A DNA stretch of 64,000 bases from Hemerocallis citrina (Eukaryota; Streptophyta; Magnoliopsida; Asparagales; Asphodelaceae): positions 144,522,941 through 144,586,940 of the forward strand of contig CM030361.1 of assembly GCA_017893485.1 (NCBI GenBank), in the 5' to 3' direction. Positions 12,353 through 24,065 of the stretch are shown here, piece by piece; the stretch's first letter is position 1, and every line of letters begins with the position of its first letter. The translations under genes were made by a program, and so were the position numbers. A model generated the notes under the pieces. The model worked only from the letters and a program-made list of their open reading frames with translations, searched no databases and was not told where the DNA came from.

Positions 12353-12360
12353 TATAAATA
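12353..12360 (+). promoter_or_regulatory. LTR TATA box
   Basis: TATAAATA is followed by a pyrimidine-rich leader, the expected layout for the LTR promoter. The opposite-strand family members have the equivalent at 21265-21272 and 45268-45275, so the position is conserved. Confidence 0.6.
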
Positions 12361-13269
12361 GCCCACCATTTCTCTTCTCTTCTCACACCTAAAAAGCAAA
12401 ACAAATCAAGAGAAAGAAAAAGAAAGAAAGAGAGAGAGAGAGAGTAGTGTTCTTGTGCTTGGAGGAGTCCTTGCTAGGAGAGGAGAAGATCTTGCTAGGA
12501 GAAAAAGTCTTGCTAGGAGAAGAAGGTCTTGCTAAGGAAGCTAGGAGCTAGAAGAAATCTCTTTTCATTTGTGGTTTTCATTCTTCTTACATGTGGGTGA
12601 TCTCTTCCTTTCGAAAGTAGAAATTGCAGGCTAAATAGTTTAAATGAGTAGTATAAAGTTGAATGTGATATATGTAGATAAAATCCATGTTAGCATAACA
12701 TGCAATGATCTTGTTGATAATTGTTACCATGCTAATTAAAAAGGATAGTTCAACTAAAGAATTAATCATATGAATCATGTTAGAGTGTTTGCAAATTTTA
12801 TGTTTGTCCAATATGTGATTTTTCTTTTATGAGAAATTGTTAAAGAATGTTATATTTCGACATATACTTTAGAGACATGATGATTAAGAAAGAAAAAGAA
12901 AAGAGAAGAATAATTTTTGTTATTACATGTTGACATATGTTGAAAATACAAACTTTTGCATGAAAGAATTTCTTTGAGATATCCATGGTTGATTAAGAGA
13001 CATGTTTGATTTTTAGCACAAATTTTAATTAGTATAATGATGGATATAAACTAGTTTTAAGAAACATGATTCTTAATTTTCGAGTTTTCAGAAGAAATGC
13101 AAATTTTTTTTAAGAAAGGAAAAATCTATTTTGAAAATGAAGATATATTCTAAAAATAAGTTTGAAGTTGTTGATTATTATTTTAAGATTCATCTCATTT
13201 TTCGAAAAAGAACTAAATTTAGAATAGTATAAACAAAAGTACACTAATACAACTCCTAAACAGAAAATA

Positions 13270-13330
13270 TACTTGGACTTACTGGTTAGCCAGTGCACCA
13301 CAGAGCACTATTTATAAGAGGTCTTGGGTT
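13270..13330 (+). other. tRNA-like segment in the LTR (degenerate Pol III boxes)
   Basis: TACTGGTTAGCCAGTG resembles a tRNA/SINE A box, and GGTCTTGGGTTTGAAAG a decayed B box about 40 bases on. The inverted family member holds the same segment at 19753-19830, with a better B box (GGGTTCAAATC on its minus strand). It could be a tRNA-derived SINE fragment fixed in the LTR family. Confidence 0.4.
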
Positions 13331-13442
13331 TGAAAGTTGATAGCCACCTTTTATTTTTGATTCACTTAATAAATCCCAAATCTATACTGTATATATAAAG
13401 GAGTTACTATTTCGGTATATGACAAAAGTCCACAATGGACTT

Positions 13443-13512
13443 AGTGGCTAATGGGTTGGGACTTAGGCGCTGCTGTGTATAGTCGGCAGGTGCTGGTTCG
13501 AAACCCGAGCCC
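13443..13512 (+). other. tRNA-like segment with perfect B box in the LTR
   Basis: TGGCTAATGGG at 13445 is close to a Pol III A box. GGTTCGAAACC at 13495-13505 matches the tRNA B-box consensus exactly, 40 bases downstream. It does not fold into an obvious complete tRNA by eye, so I do not call a tRNA gene. Equivalent B boxes occur in the LTR at 42539-45832. Confidence 0.45.
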
Positions 13513-15076
13513 CTATTTTTATTTTTTTGGTTGGTTTTAATAGACTAAAATGGTTTTTTTAAGTATGAATAAACTCCTATTATGGTTATAAGATAAAAAG
13601 GAAGCTATTAGAGATTGTCATGGAAATTTTATTGTATATTTTTGAGAAAGTAAAAATGAGATATTAATTATTAAGTGAGTTTAACTCCAAAAAATTATTA
13701 TTTTGGGCATAATATCTTTTTGAAAAGAAGGAAAGATATGTAACAAGTTATGAATCTCTCTTATGTAAATAAACACTTATGTTGAGTTGTGAATTGCTTA
13801 ATTTGCTAGTAGAATTTATGGTGAGGAATCCTTTGTCCAAGAAAGAAATTACTTGTTCTATGTTTGAATTGAAAATGCATGAGTAAACCATGAATAAGTA
13901 CTAAGATGAAACATGGATTTTATTTAAGAATAAGTTAGAGATATAGGCTTTTTGAGTTAATACATGAAGGGTATGAATACCCATAGATTTGAGTACATGA
14001 AAAGTTGTGATCTAGAGGTGTAGTAAGGCTCCGGGTACCGGCAAATTAAATTAAATGATTGATATATTTTGAGATATGGCTATGGAGCTATCTCGGTTTT
14101 GTGATTAAGTCCGGTAGGGGGTTAAAGCTAACTCTAGGGGTTGTAATTGATTCATGTCTTGAACTTAAGAATTAGGCACTTAAGTGAAGATGTAGTAAAA
14201 CTTAGGCAAACGTAAGTGGGGCACTCTATATAGTCAGGTGGTGGGCTTGTTGCAGCGGTTCATCAGGACTATAGACCCAGTTGGTGGACTGTGGTTGCCT
14301 CGTGGGAGACGAGCTTTTATTTTAAATCCGGGACTATGCGTAGTCGGGCAGATAGTTAGCTATACTCCATGTATATGCGTATACCGGAGCTAGAGGAGCA
14401 CTTGCGGGAGGTTCGCACGATGAGGAGTCTGTATATTAGTCGGGCGGGGGATTTGTTGCACCAGTTCTCCGGGGCTGGGATCCGTACTTGTGGAACGTCT
14501 TAACTTTGTCTTATTACTGGGTAGTTGTCATGGCGAGAGATCGAACCCTTTATTGTGAAGTACGTAGGTGTTTGCCCTCGGACCTATATAGTATGGGATG
14601 CATAGAATCCGAACAAGTATGCATTAATGTCATCTTAGTATAAAAATGTGTGCATTAGGCATTAAGGCATAACATACACTTATTTGTTTAGAATAATCAC
14701 TTTTGACATTTTATTGTTCATTCAAATTTGTAGTTTGTTAAAGTAATGAGACCGTTATATATACGGCATAGAGAAGATGGCCGAGTATAACATTTTCGTC
14801 AGTTGTAAGTAACTAACGTGCCCACAGCTTAATATGCAGATAATGGACTATTCATGAAGGAGTAAAGATGTTATGATGCAGTTGATGATTTACATTGTTA
14901 TAGCTGTACAAGTTGTATTTCATTTCATTGTTGTATTTTTCCGCTGTGTAAACAAAGATGTAATGAACTCTGATGTATCATTGAAAAGTTTTAATTTCCT
15001 TGTAAAATTGTACGAAGTGAAGTAAAAATCCTGTGAAATCTCGAATTCAGTCTTATTTGGAATTCGGGGCGTCACA

Positions 15077-16223
15077 CAGACGAGGACATTGCTCTATTAA
15101 CAAGACAATTTCGTAAGTACTTCTAACAAAAAAAATGTGGCAGGTATCAAGAAGAAAGGGTAAAGGAGAAGGAGGATGCGTGCTACAAGTACAAGAACCC
15201 GGGACACATCCGTGCAAACTGCCCTATTCAACAAGACAGGAACAGGGAATACTATCGCTCAAATCCAAGTCAGAAAAAGAAGGCGCTAAAAGCAATTTGG
15301 CTAGACAGCCACGACGACGTCGGCTTCATGGATCTTGGGAGTGGTGAGGTGCAATCACCTTCTCAAGAAGAGGTAATCAAAGAACTAACTTATGATGAAC
15401 TTGTAGATATGTGTAATGGTTTGAGAGACTACGCAAAAAAACTAAGTCGGGAACTTAGGCAATATAAATAGAATCAAATGAACCACATGACTTATGTATT
15501 GAAAAAAATCAAAAACTAAAGAAGAAAAATGCCTTGATTATTTAAAAAATTGACTCATGTAGAAAAGACTATGATGTATTGCTAAAAGAAAACGATCTTT
15601 TAAAACAACAAATTCAAGATTCTTTAGCAACGCATGATAGTTTCTTAAAAGAGATTCATGAGAAATCTGTTTATATTGCTAAACTCATATAAGAGTTAAG
15701 AGAATATAAAAAAAAAATTGATGAAGTAGTAGTAGGATGTGACGAAGTCCTCAACCAAAATAGAATTCTTGATGCCACACTAGACACTCTTCGTTGGAAT
15801 ACAAAAGACGGTGAGATAACTAGAAAAAGACTTTGTAAAAGAGTAATTGAGCTTGAAAAAATTGTGGAAAAATATGAAGGGCCCAGTTACTTTATTATAA
15901 AAAATTCAAGATCTTATCATGATAATCGAGGGCTTGGTTACAAAGAGCCAATACATCATCAAAACTCTAAATCATCATGTCATACACACTTGTATAAAGA
16001 TCAACACAATCACAAAACAAATCTAAATCAGACAAGTGTGCATGACCCAAGGCATAGTCGTATCACATGTCATTACTGCTACAGATTAGGACATATTTCA
16101 TACAACTGTTCATTAAAAAGGAACACTAATCTTGTCTGGGTAAGAAAGAATGTTGATGCAGGCTCAAAGCTCACATGGACTCCAAAAAATGTACATGTGG
16201 GCAGTACGAAGCTTTCAACGTAG
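15077..16223 (+). pseudogene. Copia gag, C-terminal part with two zinc-knuckle regions
   Basis: Resuming after the solo LTR, the gag frame reads DEDIALLTRQFRKY, typical of Sirevirus gag before its zinc knuckle. A CCHC knuckle follows (CYKYKNPGHIRANC, about 15179-15221), with the second Cys changed to Tyr. A long coiled-coil-like Lys/Glu-rich stretch comes next (15360-15870, several stops). The ORF 15864-16223 then holds an intact second knuckle, CHYCYRLGHISYNC, followed by the WVRK/WTPK repeats seen before the protease in Sirevirus polyproteins. Pol should begin here but does not. Confidence 0.75.
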
Positions 16224-16729
16224 AAAAAGTGCAGAAACCTTGATAGAAGATGCACAAAACTCAACAGGCATAGTAGTAACCTGCATCTCTATCAAGTTAA
16301 TAAGTGAAGAACGTTGTTCTTCAAATAAGCACAGCACCAGGTAAAATCTATACTTGCTTAAATTTACAATAAACATGGATTTATGAATTATGCTTACAAA
16401 AGGTGAATAACCGGTCGACCGAGCAGTTGACCGGTCCTGCTAAAATTTCTTTTATGTCAAGATTGGACTGGTCGATCATGCGATCGACTATCCACCCCTC
16501 TGACCTTGCTCACTTAGTTAAAATTTCACTTACAGTAGGGTGCGGTCAACCGTGTATTAAACTGGTCGCTAAGTATGTTTTTTCTCTCTACTATAAATAA
16601 CTCTTCATCCCCAACTCCTTATTTCACCAAAATACTCTAGCCTCCTCTCACAAACCCATCAGCAAATTCTGTCATCTCTCAAATATTTCCCACAAATCTC
16701 TTACACTCTTCCACTTCTCCTTTTCTACA
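16224..16729 (+). other. Gap where pol should be; leader of downstream ORF
   Basis: Some 500 bases with no protease, integrase or reverse transcriptase motif. It contains GTCGACC-type motifs (16412-16500), a TATA box at 16592-16599 and a pyrimidine-rich leader up to the ATG at 16730. Confidence 0.6.
16592..16599 (+). promoter_or_regulatory. TATA box upstream of the copia's extra ORF
   Basis: TATAAATA lies 138 bases upstream of the ATG at 16730, in a CT-rich leader. This suggests the extra ORF had its own promoter independent of the LTR. That is inference from spacing and composition only. Confidence 0.45.
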
Positions 16730-17841
16730 ATGGCTTCCTCCTCTCAAAGAGCAAAGAGCAAGAAGGTGGTATCAAAATTCGTCACTAAAGAGGGTATCAT
16801 CTTTCGAAACTCTTAATGTGCATATCTCTATTTTTTTTTTCTTTTGTTGGTGCTCCTGTTGTAGCCAATAGGGCAATTAACTTGTCATCTTTGGGGGGTC
16901 AATTCTCTGTCATGGTTAGGATTCCTAGGGCATTTGGGTGGGAAAATTATCTTAGCACTCCTAGTACCCATTCCGAATCATTGACCCGACAATTCTACAC
17001 CAACCTTGACGGCCTTCAAGATGGTGACCTTACTCTCTCTTCTCTCATACTTGGGAGAAGAGTAAAAATCACCCCCGAGTATCTCCGTGCATGATACGAG
17101 TTTCTCGAAGGGAAATTCGATGCCTATCATCTCGACTTTAAAACCCTTGAGTACAAGTTGGGTCACGACCGAAATACTGTTAAAACCATGATTGTGCAAC
17201 CCGAATTTGTTCGTCTTCCTCATCCCGCTCCCACAAACTTTGTCGATTCCGCTCGTGTGCTTAATAAAATTGTTAATGCTGACATCTGGCCCAAGAAAAA
17301 TGATAAAACCGAAATTAGGGTCGACCAATCCTTCATTATCTTCCTTATTCTTGGAGAGTATAAATTCGATCTTGCCACTTTCATCATTCGTAAAATGAAT
17401 TTTGCTACCTCTACAAATCATGGGCTTCCCTTTAGCTCTCTTATCTACAATCTTGCTATTGATTCCCGCGTTGAAGTTGGGAATTACTTGATTAGCAAAA
17501 TTCCTATGCCCATTCTTCCTCAACAAATGGGTATTGATGTCCCCTTCAATCAGCGGGCTCGACGCCGCCAAGCCCAACAACAGGCAAGGCAAGAGGAACA
17601 AGAGCAACAAGCGCCACAAGCCCCTCCCCCACGTGACAGAAATGCTTCCTCCTCCTCATCCCCATTTGTGACCTATGAGCAGTTTGCTGCTTATCAAATG
17701 CAAGTCTATGACTACTATACAAACACTCTTGAATACTTACAAGGAAAAGAGGATTGGGAAATGCTTCCACCCCCTAATGTAGCGGGAGAGGATGAGGAAG
17801 GAGGAAAAGAGGAAGAAGAAGAAGATGAAGATGATGCATAA
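16730..17841 (+). pseudogene. Extra ORF of copia, putative plant transposon protein-like
   Basis: The ATG at 16730 starts a basic N-terminus (MASSSQRAKSKKVVSKFVT), broken by TAA at 16814-16816. The frame then runs 16816-17094 with LTRQFYTNLDGL and GRRVKITPEYLR, stops at TGA 17092-17094, and continues immediately with YEFLEGKFDAYH through 17841. The pattern of an FYxNL motif, then a VxGxxVxxTPxxL-like motif and a C-terminal acidic tail (EEEEEDEDDA) resembles the plant Transposase_32 / putative plant transposon protein domain (PF20167). That family accompanies many plant LTR elements and has no known function. The position between gag and the 3' LTR matches where Sireviruses carry an env-like or extra ORF. 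The assignment is moderate. Confidence 0.55.
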
Positions 17842-17989
17842 ATTGTAACTTACTAATGTAATATCTTTATGTATGCTCAATTTAGCTCTTATCTTCATGC
17901 ATGCTGATTGTTCAAATTGAGTTAATGATTGTTGCTTATGCGTATCTGTTGGTATCAGTATTGCGGTCGACCTGACAGTCGACCGGTAT

Positions 17990-20900
17990 TGTAACACCCC
18001 GAATTTCAAATAAGGACAAACTCGGGATTTCACATGATCTTTACTTCACTTCGTACAATTTTACAAGGAAAATTTAAAACTTTTCCTTCACAATACATCA
18101 GAGTTCAATTACAACTTAGTTTTACACAGCGGAAGAATGAAATTTACAATAAAACATTTACAATATCTTTAAAATAAAACAGCATCAGCATATCCACTTT
18201 ATAGCTCCATGAATGGTCCTTTACCTGCATGTTAATCTGTGGGCACGTCAGTTACTTACAACTGACGAAATGTTATACACGGCTATCCTCTCTATGCCGG
18301 GAATAGTATAACGATCTCATACTTTAACAAATCACAAAAAGATTGAATGAACAATTAAAGTGTCAAAGTGATTATTCTAAACATAAGTGTATGTCATGCC
18401 TTAATGCCTAATGCACACAATTCTATACTAGGATGACACTAATGCACACTTGTTCGGATTCTATGCATCCCATACTACATAGGTTCGAGGGCAAGCGCCT
18501 ATGTTCTTTACAATACAGGGCTCGATCCCTCGCCATGAAAACTACCCGATAGCAAAACAAAGTTCAGACTATTCCACGAATGTGAATCCCAGCCTTGGAG
18601 TCCACCGCCGGCTGTTATAACAGATTCCACATCATGCGAACCGTCCCGTATGTGACCCTCTAGCCCAGTATATATATATATATACATTGGAGACGGTAAA
18701 CACAAAAATCCATCCGTCCGACTACTCAAGATCTTGGAGTCCACCACCGACCCGTCCTCATAGTTCCGAATTAAAATATAATAATTCGTCTCCCACAGGG
18801 CAACCTCAGTCCACCAACTGGGTCTATAGTCTTGGAGTCCACCGCCGACTATATAGAGCACCCCACTTACGTTTTCCTAGGTTTACTACATCTTCACTTA
18901 TGTACCTAAATTTTCTTAAGTTCAAGACATGAATAATTTCCATTCAAGAATTAGTTTTACCTCCTACCGGACTTAATAAACAAATACGAGATAGCTCCAT
19001 GGCCATATCTCCAAATCATATCTCAAATCTTTTCTTTCAATAATGCCGGTATCGAGGTCTTACTAACTCTAAGTCATAAACTTTCATGTACAAGAAGCAT
19101 GGGTATTCACACCCTTTAATAATCATATCTTAAACATAAATAATTTTCATCTTCTACTTATTCACAATGGTTAATGTCTTGTATTAGCACTTATCCATAA
19201 AGCAATCATTTCTTAGTCTTTATACTATTCATAATCTAGTTATTCACTCATAGTCTTTATAAGCAAAAGGGATTCCCTTTTTAAGAACACAATTTCATTA
19301 CATGAAATTTTATAACCAATTCAAACTATCACAATATCTCAATTCCCTTTAAAATATTTCTTAAACAAAATCAAAGTATAATTCTCTTAAAAAATCACTT
19401 TACAAAAATAATACTTTGTTTTTGTTCACTACAAAGTTTCATACTCACAATTTCATCTCTCTTTATATCTCAAAATATACAAGAAAACAATCTTAATATT
19501 TCCCATTTCATTTTCCTCAAAATATGCAATAAAGTTATGATTAACTTTAATATTTATTACTTCATTTTATATGAAGAAAGTATGAGTTTTAATCAAAAGC
19601 CCCCTTTTTAAAGTCTCATTTTTACTTTCTTAAAATAGACAATAAAATTTCCATAACAATCTCTAATAGCTTCCATTTTATCTTATAACCATAATAGGAA
19701 TTTATTCATACAAAAAAAAACATCTTATTCTATTAAAACCAAATCAAAAAAATTAAAAGATGGCTATCAAGATTTGAACCCAAGATCTCTTATAAGAGGT
19801 GCTCATTGACTAACCAGTAAGTCCTAGTGTGCTTTTTGTTTAGAAGTTGTATTCATATACTTTTGTTCACAATTTTCTCTAATTGTTTCTTTTTAATAAA
19901 ACTTGTTTACCCAATAATCCAATCATTTAGGATATTGGAATAAACTTCTCTTTAGACTAAAAGGAAATCTTAATTAATAATCAACAAGTCCAAACTTATT
20001 TTTAGCATATATCTCATTTTAAAAAAAAAAAAGATTTTTCCTTTCTTTACAAAATTTACATTTCTTTTCAAACTCGAAAATTAAAATCATGCTTTTCTAA
20101 AAACTAGTTTATGCCCAACATCCTACAAATAAAAATTTGTGTTAAGAATCAAACATATCTTTTAATCGATTGTGGATGTCTCAAAGGAATTCCTTTCATA
20201 CAAAAAATTGTATTTTTGACATATGTCAATATACTTTATAAAAAGATTATTTCCTTCTCTTTTCTTTTTCATCATATCTCTAATCATATGTCGAAATATA
20301 GCATTCTTTAACAATTTCTCATACATATCACACATTTGACATACCTAGATTTACGAGTATTCTAACATTGTTCATAGTAATAATTCTTTAGTTAAACTCT
20401 TCTTTTCAATTTACACATAAACTTGCATTTCTCAAAACTTGAATGAAAAAAAAAATTGTTTAATTTCTCTTATACAAAATTGGGAATTTATAGCATGCCA
20501 ACAAGTCTCAAATCATAAGAATTTTACAAAATCTCTTTCATGAACAAATTGTTATTTTCCAAATATAACAATAAAAAATATACATATGTCAATAATAACA
20601 AAATTTTACTTTCTTCTTTCTTAGTCAATAAATCATAAAGCATGTTTATCATATGATATTCATTACTAAAATTCCCACATACTCAACAAGTACAAAAATT
20701 GCAATCACATTAACATGATTCATGGTATAAAAAAATTCTTCTTTTTAATTAGCATGATATCACAACAAAATCATCCTCATTCAAAACATGATATACTAGC
20801 ATAAATTTTATCTTATAATTCTCAAACAATATCTTCTTATACTACTCTTTTTTGTATGCATATCCTACACTAGACAATAATGAAATCACCCACTAACACA

Positions 20901-22142
20901 ATATTAATCTATTTGTCAACATAGCATGATTCACTATTAATCTCACCACAATCATAGTATAGTTATTCTATTTTATCAAAACTACTCATTCACTTTTATT
21001 AGCATGTACATTCTAAAAAAATTAGAAAGTAGGAGAACACCCACCTTTTGTGAAGCTTGAAAAGAAAAGAGAACATCACTTCTAGCTCCAAAGATTCCTA
21101 GCTCCTAGTAAGGCTTCCCATCCTAGCAATTTCTCCTTTCCAAGCAAGAGATCCTCCAAGCACAATAACTTTCTTACGCTCTTTCTTTTTCTTCCTTTCT
21201 TTCTTTTTCTTACACTTATTTTGATATTGTTTTTGGTGCAAGAGAAATGTAGGAAATGGGACTCTATTTATAGGATTTTGGAAGGGTCTAAAGTGCAAAA
21301 ATCTCACCCTAATAACTCTTCAAATTTATTTTACAACTCTCCACTTTCCTAACTCCTAAAACCTCCATCTCTTCATCTCCCCACTCTCCACTAACTCAAC
21401 CTACCAACTCTTCTCCTCCCCTTGCCCAAAAAATGGTCCAAATACATTTATGTATGCATGCACACATGCATAAATAAATATGAACACATTTCTATAACTC
21501 TAAATGTGTACTAATATGTGTAACTTGTCATGTATTAGTACATGTTTAACTAAAAATGTGATTTTAATAGTGGGCTTGCTACATGGGCTCATTACTAATT
21601 AATTTATTTAATTATCTAGTGGGCTTGCTACATGGGCTCATTACTAATTAATTTATTTAATTATCTAGTGGGCTCCTCTCCTAATGTGCTACATTTTAGT
21701 TTATAGGTCCATGGATCAAAAGAAAGGCTAAATAAAACTAATGCATGCTAAAAATAATAAAATGAGAGTAGCAAAATGAGAATAAAAATTTGCACGTGCA
21801 CCATACGTGCAGAAAAAATTGAAAAATGCATTTTAATCAAAAACAAGGGAAAAAATAGATTTTCATTTTATAAAATAGATTTAAATACATAAAAATAAAT
21901 AATTTAAACCTATAGAAAATATTATATGTAGTGGTGGAAACACGTGCATCAAAACACTTAAAAAGCACGTAAATCCCAGGGATTGAAATATTATATTTTA
22001 GTTGACTCAAAATAGGGAAAAATCAATATTGAAAATAAGTAAATAGTCGATAATCAAAATACGGGATGAAAACACGTTACAAAATACACGTGCATAACAC
22101 ACGAGGGCAAAATTGTAATTTCCAATTTTGCGGGGTGTTACA
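17990..22142 (-). mobile_element. Solo LTR of Tekay-like gypsy family, minus orientation
   Basis: The plus strand starts TGTAACACCCCG and ends GCGGGGTGTTACA, with a perfect 5-bp target duplication GGTAT (17985-17989 and 22143-22147). Its reverse complement aligns with 11394-15076 throughout, including the minus-strand TATA box at 21265-21272 and the tRNA-like segment at 19753-19830. It holds a local 48-49 bp duplication (21571-21667, starting near TGGGCTTGCTACATGGG). There is no internal coding region, so it is a solo LTR. It is longer (4153 bp) than its partner (3683 bp). Confidence 0.92.
19753..19830 (-). other. tRNA-like segment in inverted LTR copy
   Basis: On the minus strand a TGGTTAGTCAATG A-box-like motif is followed by GGGTTCAAATC, a near-consensus B box. 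It is homologous to 13270-13330 in the sister LTR. Confidence 0.45.
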
Positions 22143-22147
22143 GGTAT

Positions 22148-23068
22148 GTTCTCTAGACCCTTTAAAAAATCAATTTCACTCTAGTTGATCATGCGTTTTT
22201 GTTTTATCAATATATCAGTTTTGCGGTCGACCAGGCGGTCGACCAGTTTGCCCTCTGGACATCTTCTTAACTACTGCTGTTACGGTCGACCGACTGGTCG
22301 ATTGGTTCATCTTTTGGTCCTCTCTTACAACTTCTTTTAAGATCTAAAATTTCTTACGTTTCTAAGTTCTTGATAAATGGCTTGTGTGTATCTACACACT
22401 TTTAAGCTCTCCTTATGCTTATAAATTATTTATTAATTTCTTGTTTGAGTTTGCAAATTTGTGTTTACAAACTTTTATACACTCCTTCTTTTCTCAAAAT
22501 CTTGATTTTTTTTTTCTTTTTTTTTCTTTCATCTATATTGGGGAGAATCTCGAATCTATGATATTATGAAGAGCTCTCACTGTATAGCAAAGAGCCTCGC
22601 TATGAACGGTATCATGTAAGAAGATTCTCTTACACTTTCTTAAAAATCACAAGTTTGTATTCATTGTAATATCATAAAATGTTCTCCTATTCTTTTGTGT
22701 TTTCATTGATGATTTACTCTACGAACTTTTCAAGGCTTATTTTACTTATGTCTCATCTATTTATCCCCTCTTGGTGTGTTCCAAAAAGGGGGAGAATTAT
22801 TTTTAGAATGTTTTCAAAATTTTTTCTCCTTATTTCATAAATTTTAAAATTATTTCATGAACAACTGTGTATATTACTCTCACCCCTCTCTTATATTTAT
22901 TCTTTAAGTTCTGTATTATAGGTAGCATTATATTAATGGGGAGTGTTGACTCCCTTAAAAGCTTTATCTATATGAAAATCTGTATTACAGGATGTGCTAA
23001 ATTTAGGGGGAGTATTCATATGTTGTGTTTTAAATTTTCAAACATTCATGCATATTTTGTTCACACCT
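22148..23068 (+). other. Copia 3' internal region, no gene seen
   Basis: AT-rich sequence between the extra ORF and the 3' LTR, with GGTCGACC motifs at 22225-22243 and 22271-22280. Only short ORFs without recognisable features. It includes GGGGGAG-type phrases (around 22788, 23007 and 23071), typical of the region before a copia polypurine tract. Confidence 0.6.
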
Positions 23069-23080
23069 AAAGGGAGAGAT
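23069..23080 (+). promoter_or_regulatory. Polypurine tract of copia element
   Basis: AAAGGGAGAGAT lies directly before the 3' LTR start, the expected plus-strand priming site for reverse transcription. Confidence 0.8.
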
Positions 23081-24060
23081 TGTTGACTCTTAGTTTGGTG
23101 TGCACAAAACGTGCTCACTCATACTAATAAGTCTGAATTTAGTGTGTCAAATTTTCAGGATCAGATAACATCAAAAAGAGATCCAAGAGAGATTCACAAA
23201 TATACAAACAAGGAAAGTAATAAAGGAAGATTGCATATACAAGCAAAAGATGAAGATATTCAAAAAGAGTTCTTAATTAATTGGCCTCCAAATAATCTAT
23301 CAAGACTGGATTTTTAGTAATATTTTCGTGAGATATTTATTGTAAATAATTGATTAAAGATTGATTAGTTTATGGTAAGAAAACAAAGTGGATTCAAATT
23401 ATACAGCCTAGACCGGTCGACCGTACATAATGTCGGTCGACTGCATCACAGTCGACCGCAACCTGAGTTGCTTAAGATAGCGATCGACCTTTCATCTCTC
23501 TACTTACGTCAGAGAGCTGAACGGTCGACCGCACGTTTTTGATGGTCGGCCGTAAACTGAGCTGTATACTATTTTGGAATGTATCGTTTCCATTTTTGAT
23601 CGATACACTTTCTCTTCTATTTAATTGAACGAATCCACCGTGTCTTCTTCACCTAATCACTTTTGAGAAAATTTCTGAGCTAATCTTTCATTTAATCAAT
23701 CCGAGTGTGAGCGTTTATTTGGTTGTATTCTTCAGTCAAGATCATTAACGATCTTGAGTTTTCTTTTCATTTCTTTTCCACTTCGGTGAGATTGGCGGGA
23801 CTTGGATTAGAAGTCCTGTGGGTATAATAGGTCTCTCGGCCTGAATTCGAGAATTACTGTACAAGGATTTTGAGTATAGTAGAATGCTTGTGCAGGAGAA
23901 TTGCTACAAGTAGATGGTGTGGACATAAATATAGGGGTCGAACCACGTTATATCGCTGCATCATCTATGGTTGCTTTTCTTATCACTCTTGCATTTACTT
24001 TATTTTATTGTTTTTAATTCCGCACGATCACCCTATTCACCCTCCCTAGGGTGATTAACA
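23081..24060 (+). repeat. 3' LTR of copia element
   Basis: Matches 9611-10566 along its length, starting TGTTGACTCTTAG and ending GGGTGATTAACA. It is 24 bases longer, mainly from a segment near 23532-23552 that contains one more GTCGGCCG motif. It is followed directly by the ATGAA target duplication and the hAT coding sequence. Confidence 0.92.
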
Positions 24061-24065
24061 ATGAA

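Larger units (their letters stand above)
11394..15076 (+). mobile_element. Solo LTR of Tekay-like gypsy family, plus orientation
   Basis: Starts TGTAACACCCTG and ends CGGGGCGTCACA. Flanks CATAC (11389-11393) and CAGAC (15077-15081) form a 5-bp duplication with one mismatch. The beginning matches, base for base over long stretches, the reverse complement of the element ending at 22142. It carries a TATA box (12353-12360), a CT-rich/GA-rich leader and short GCTAGGAGA repeats near 12470-12550. There is no PBS, gag or pol, so it is a solo LTR. It interrupts the gag of the host copia. Confidence 0.88.
9611..24060 (+). mobile_element. Sirevirus-like Ty1/copia element, pol-less
   Basis: The element has two matching LTRs (9611-10566 and 23081-24060), TG..CA ends, a PBS, a PPT and a perfect 5-bp target duplication ATGAA (9606-9610 and 24061-24065). 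It splits the hAT transposase. Without the two nested solo LTRs it is about 6.6 kb. Inside are a copia-type gag with two CCHC zinc-knuckle regions and a separate downstream ORF resembling the putative plant transposon protein domain. No protease, integrase, reverse transcriptase or RNase H is seen, so it is a non-autonomous derivative that would depend on a relative's pol. By eye the LTRs differ at roughly 5% of positions over their first 240 bases, so the insertion is not recent. Confidence 0.9.

Noticed and set aside
13443..13512. A functional tRNA gene
   Set aside because: A- and B-box-like motifs are present but no acceptor stem or full cloverleaf can be drawn by eye; reported as a tRNA-like segment only.
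22384..23070. ORFs between the extra ORF and 3' LTR of the copia as an env gene
   Set aside because: Short, Phe/Leu-rich translations of AT-rich DNA without signal peptide plus transmembrane architecture or conserved motifs.
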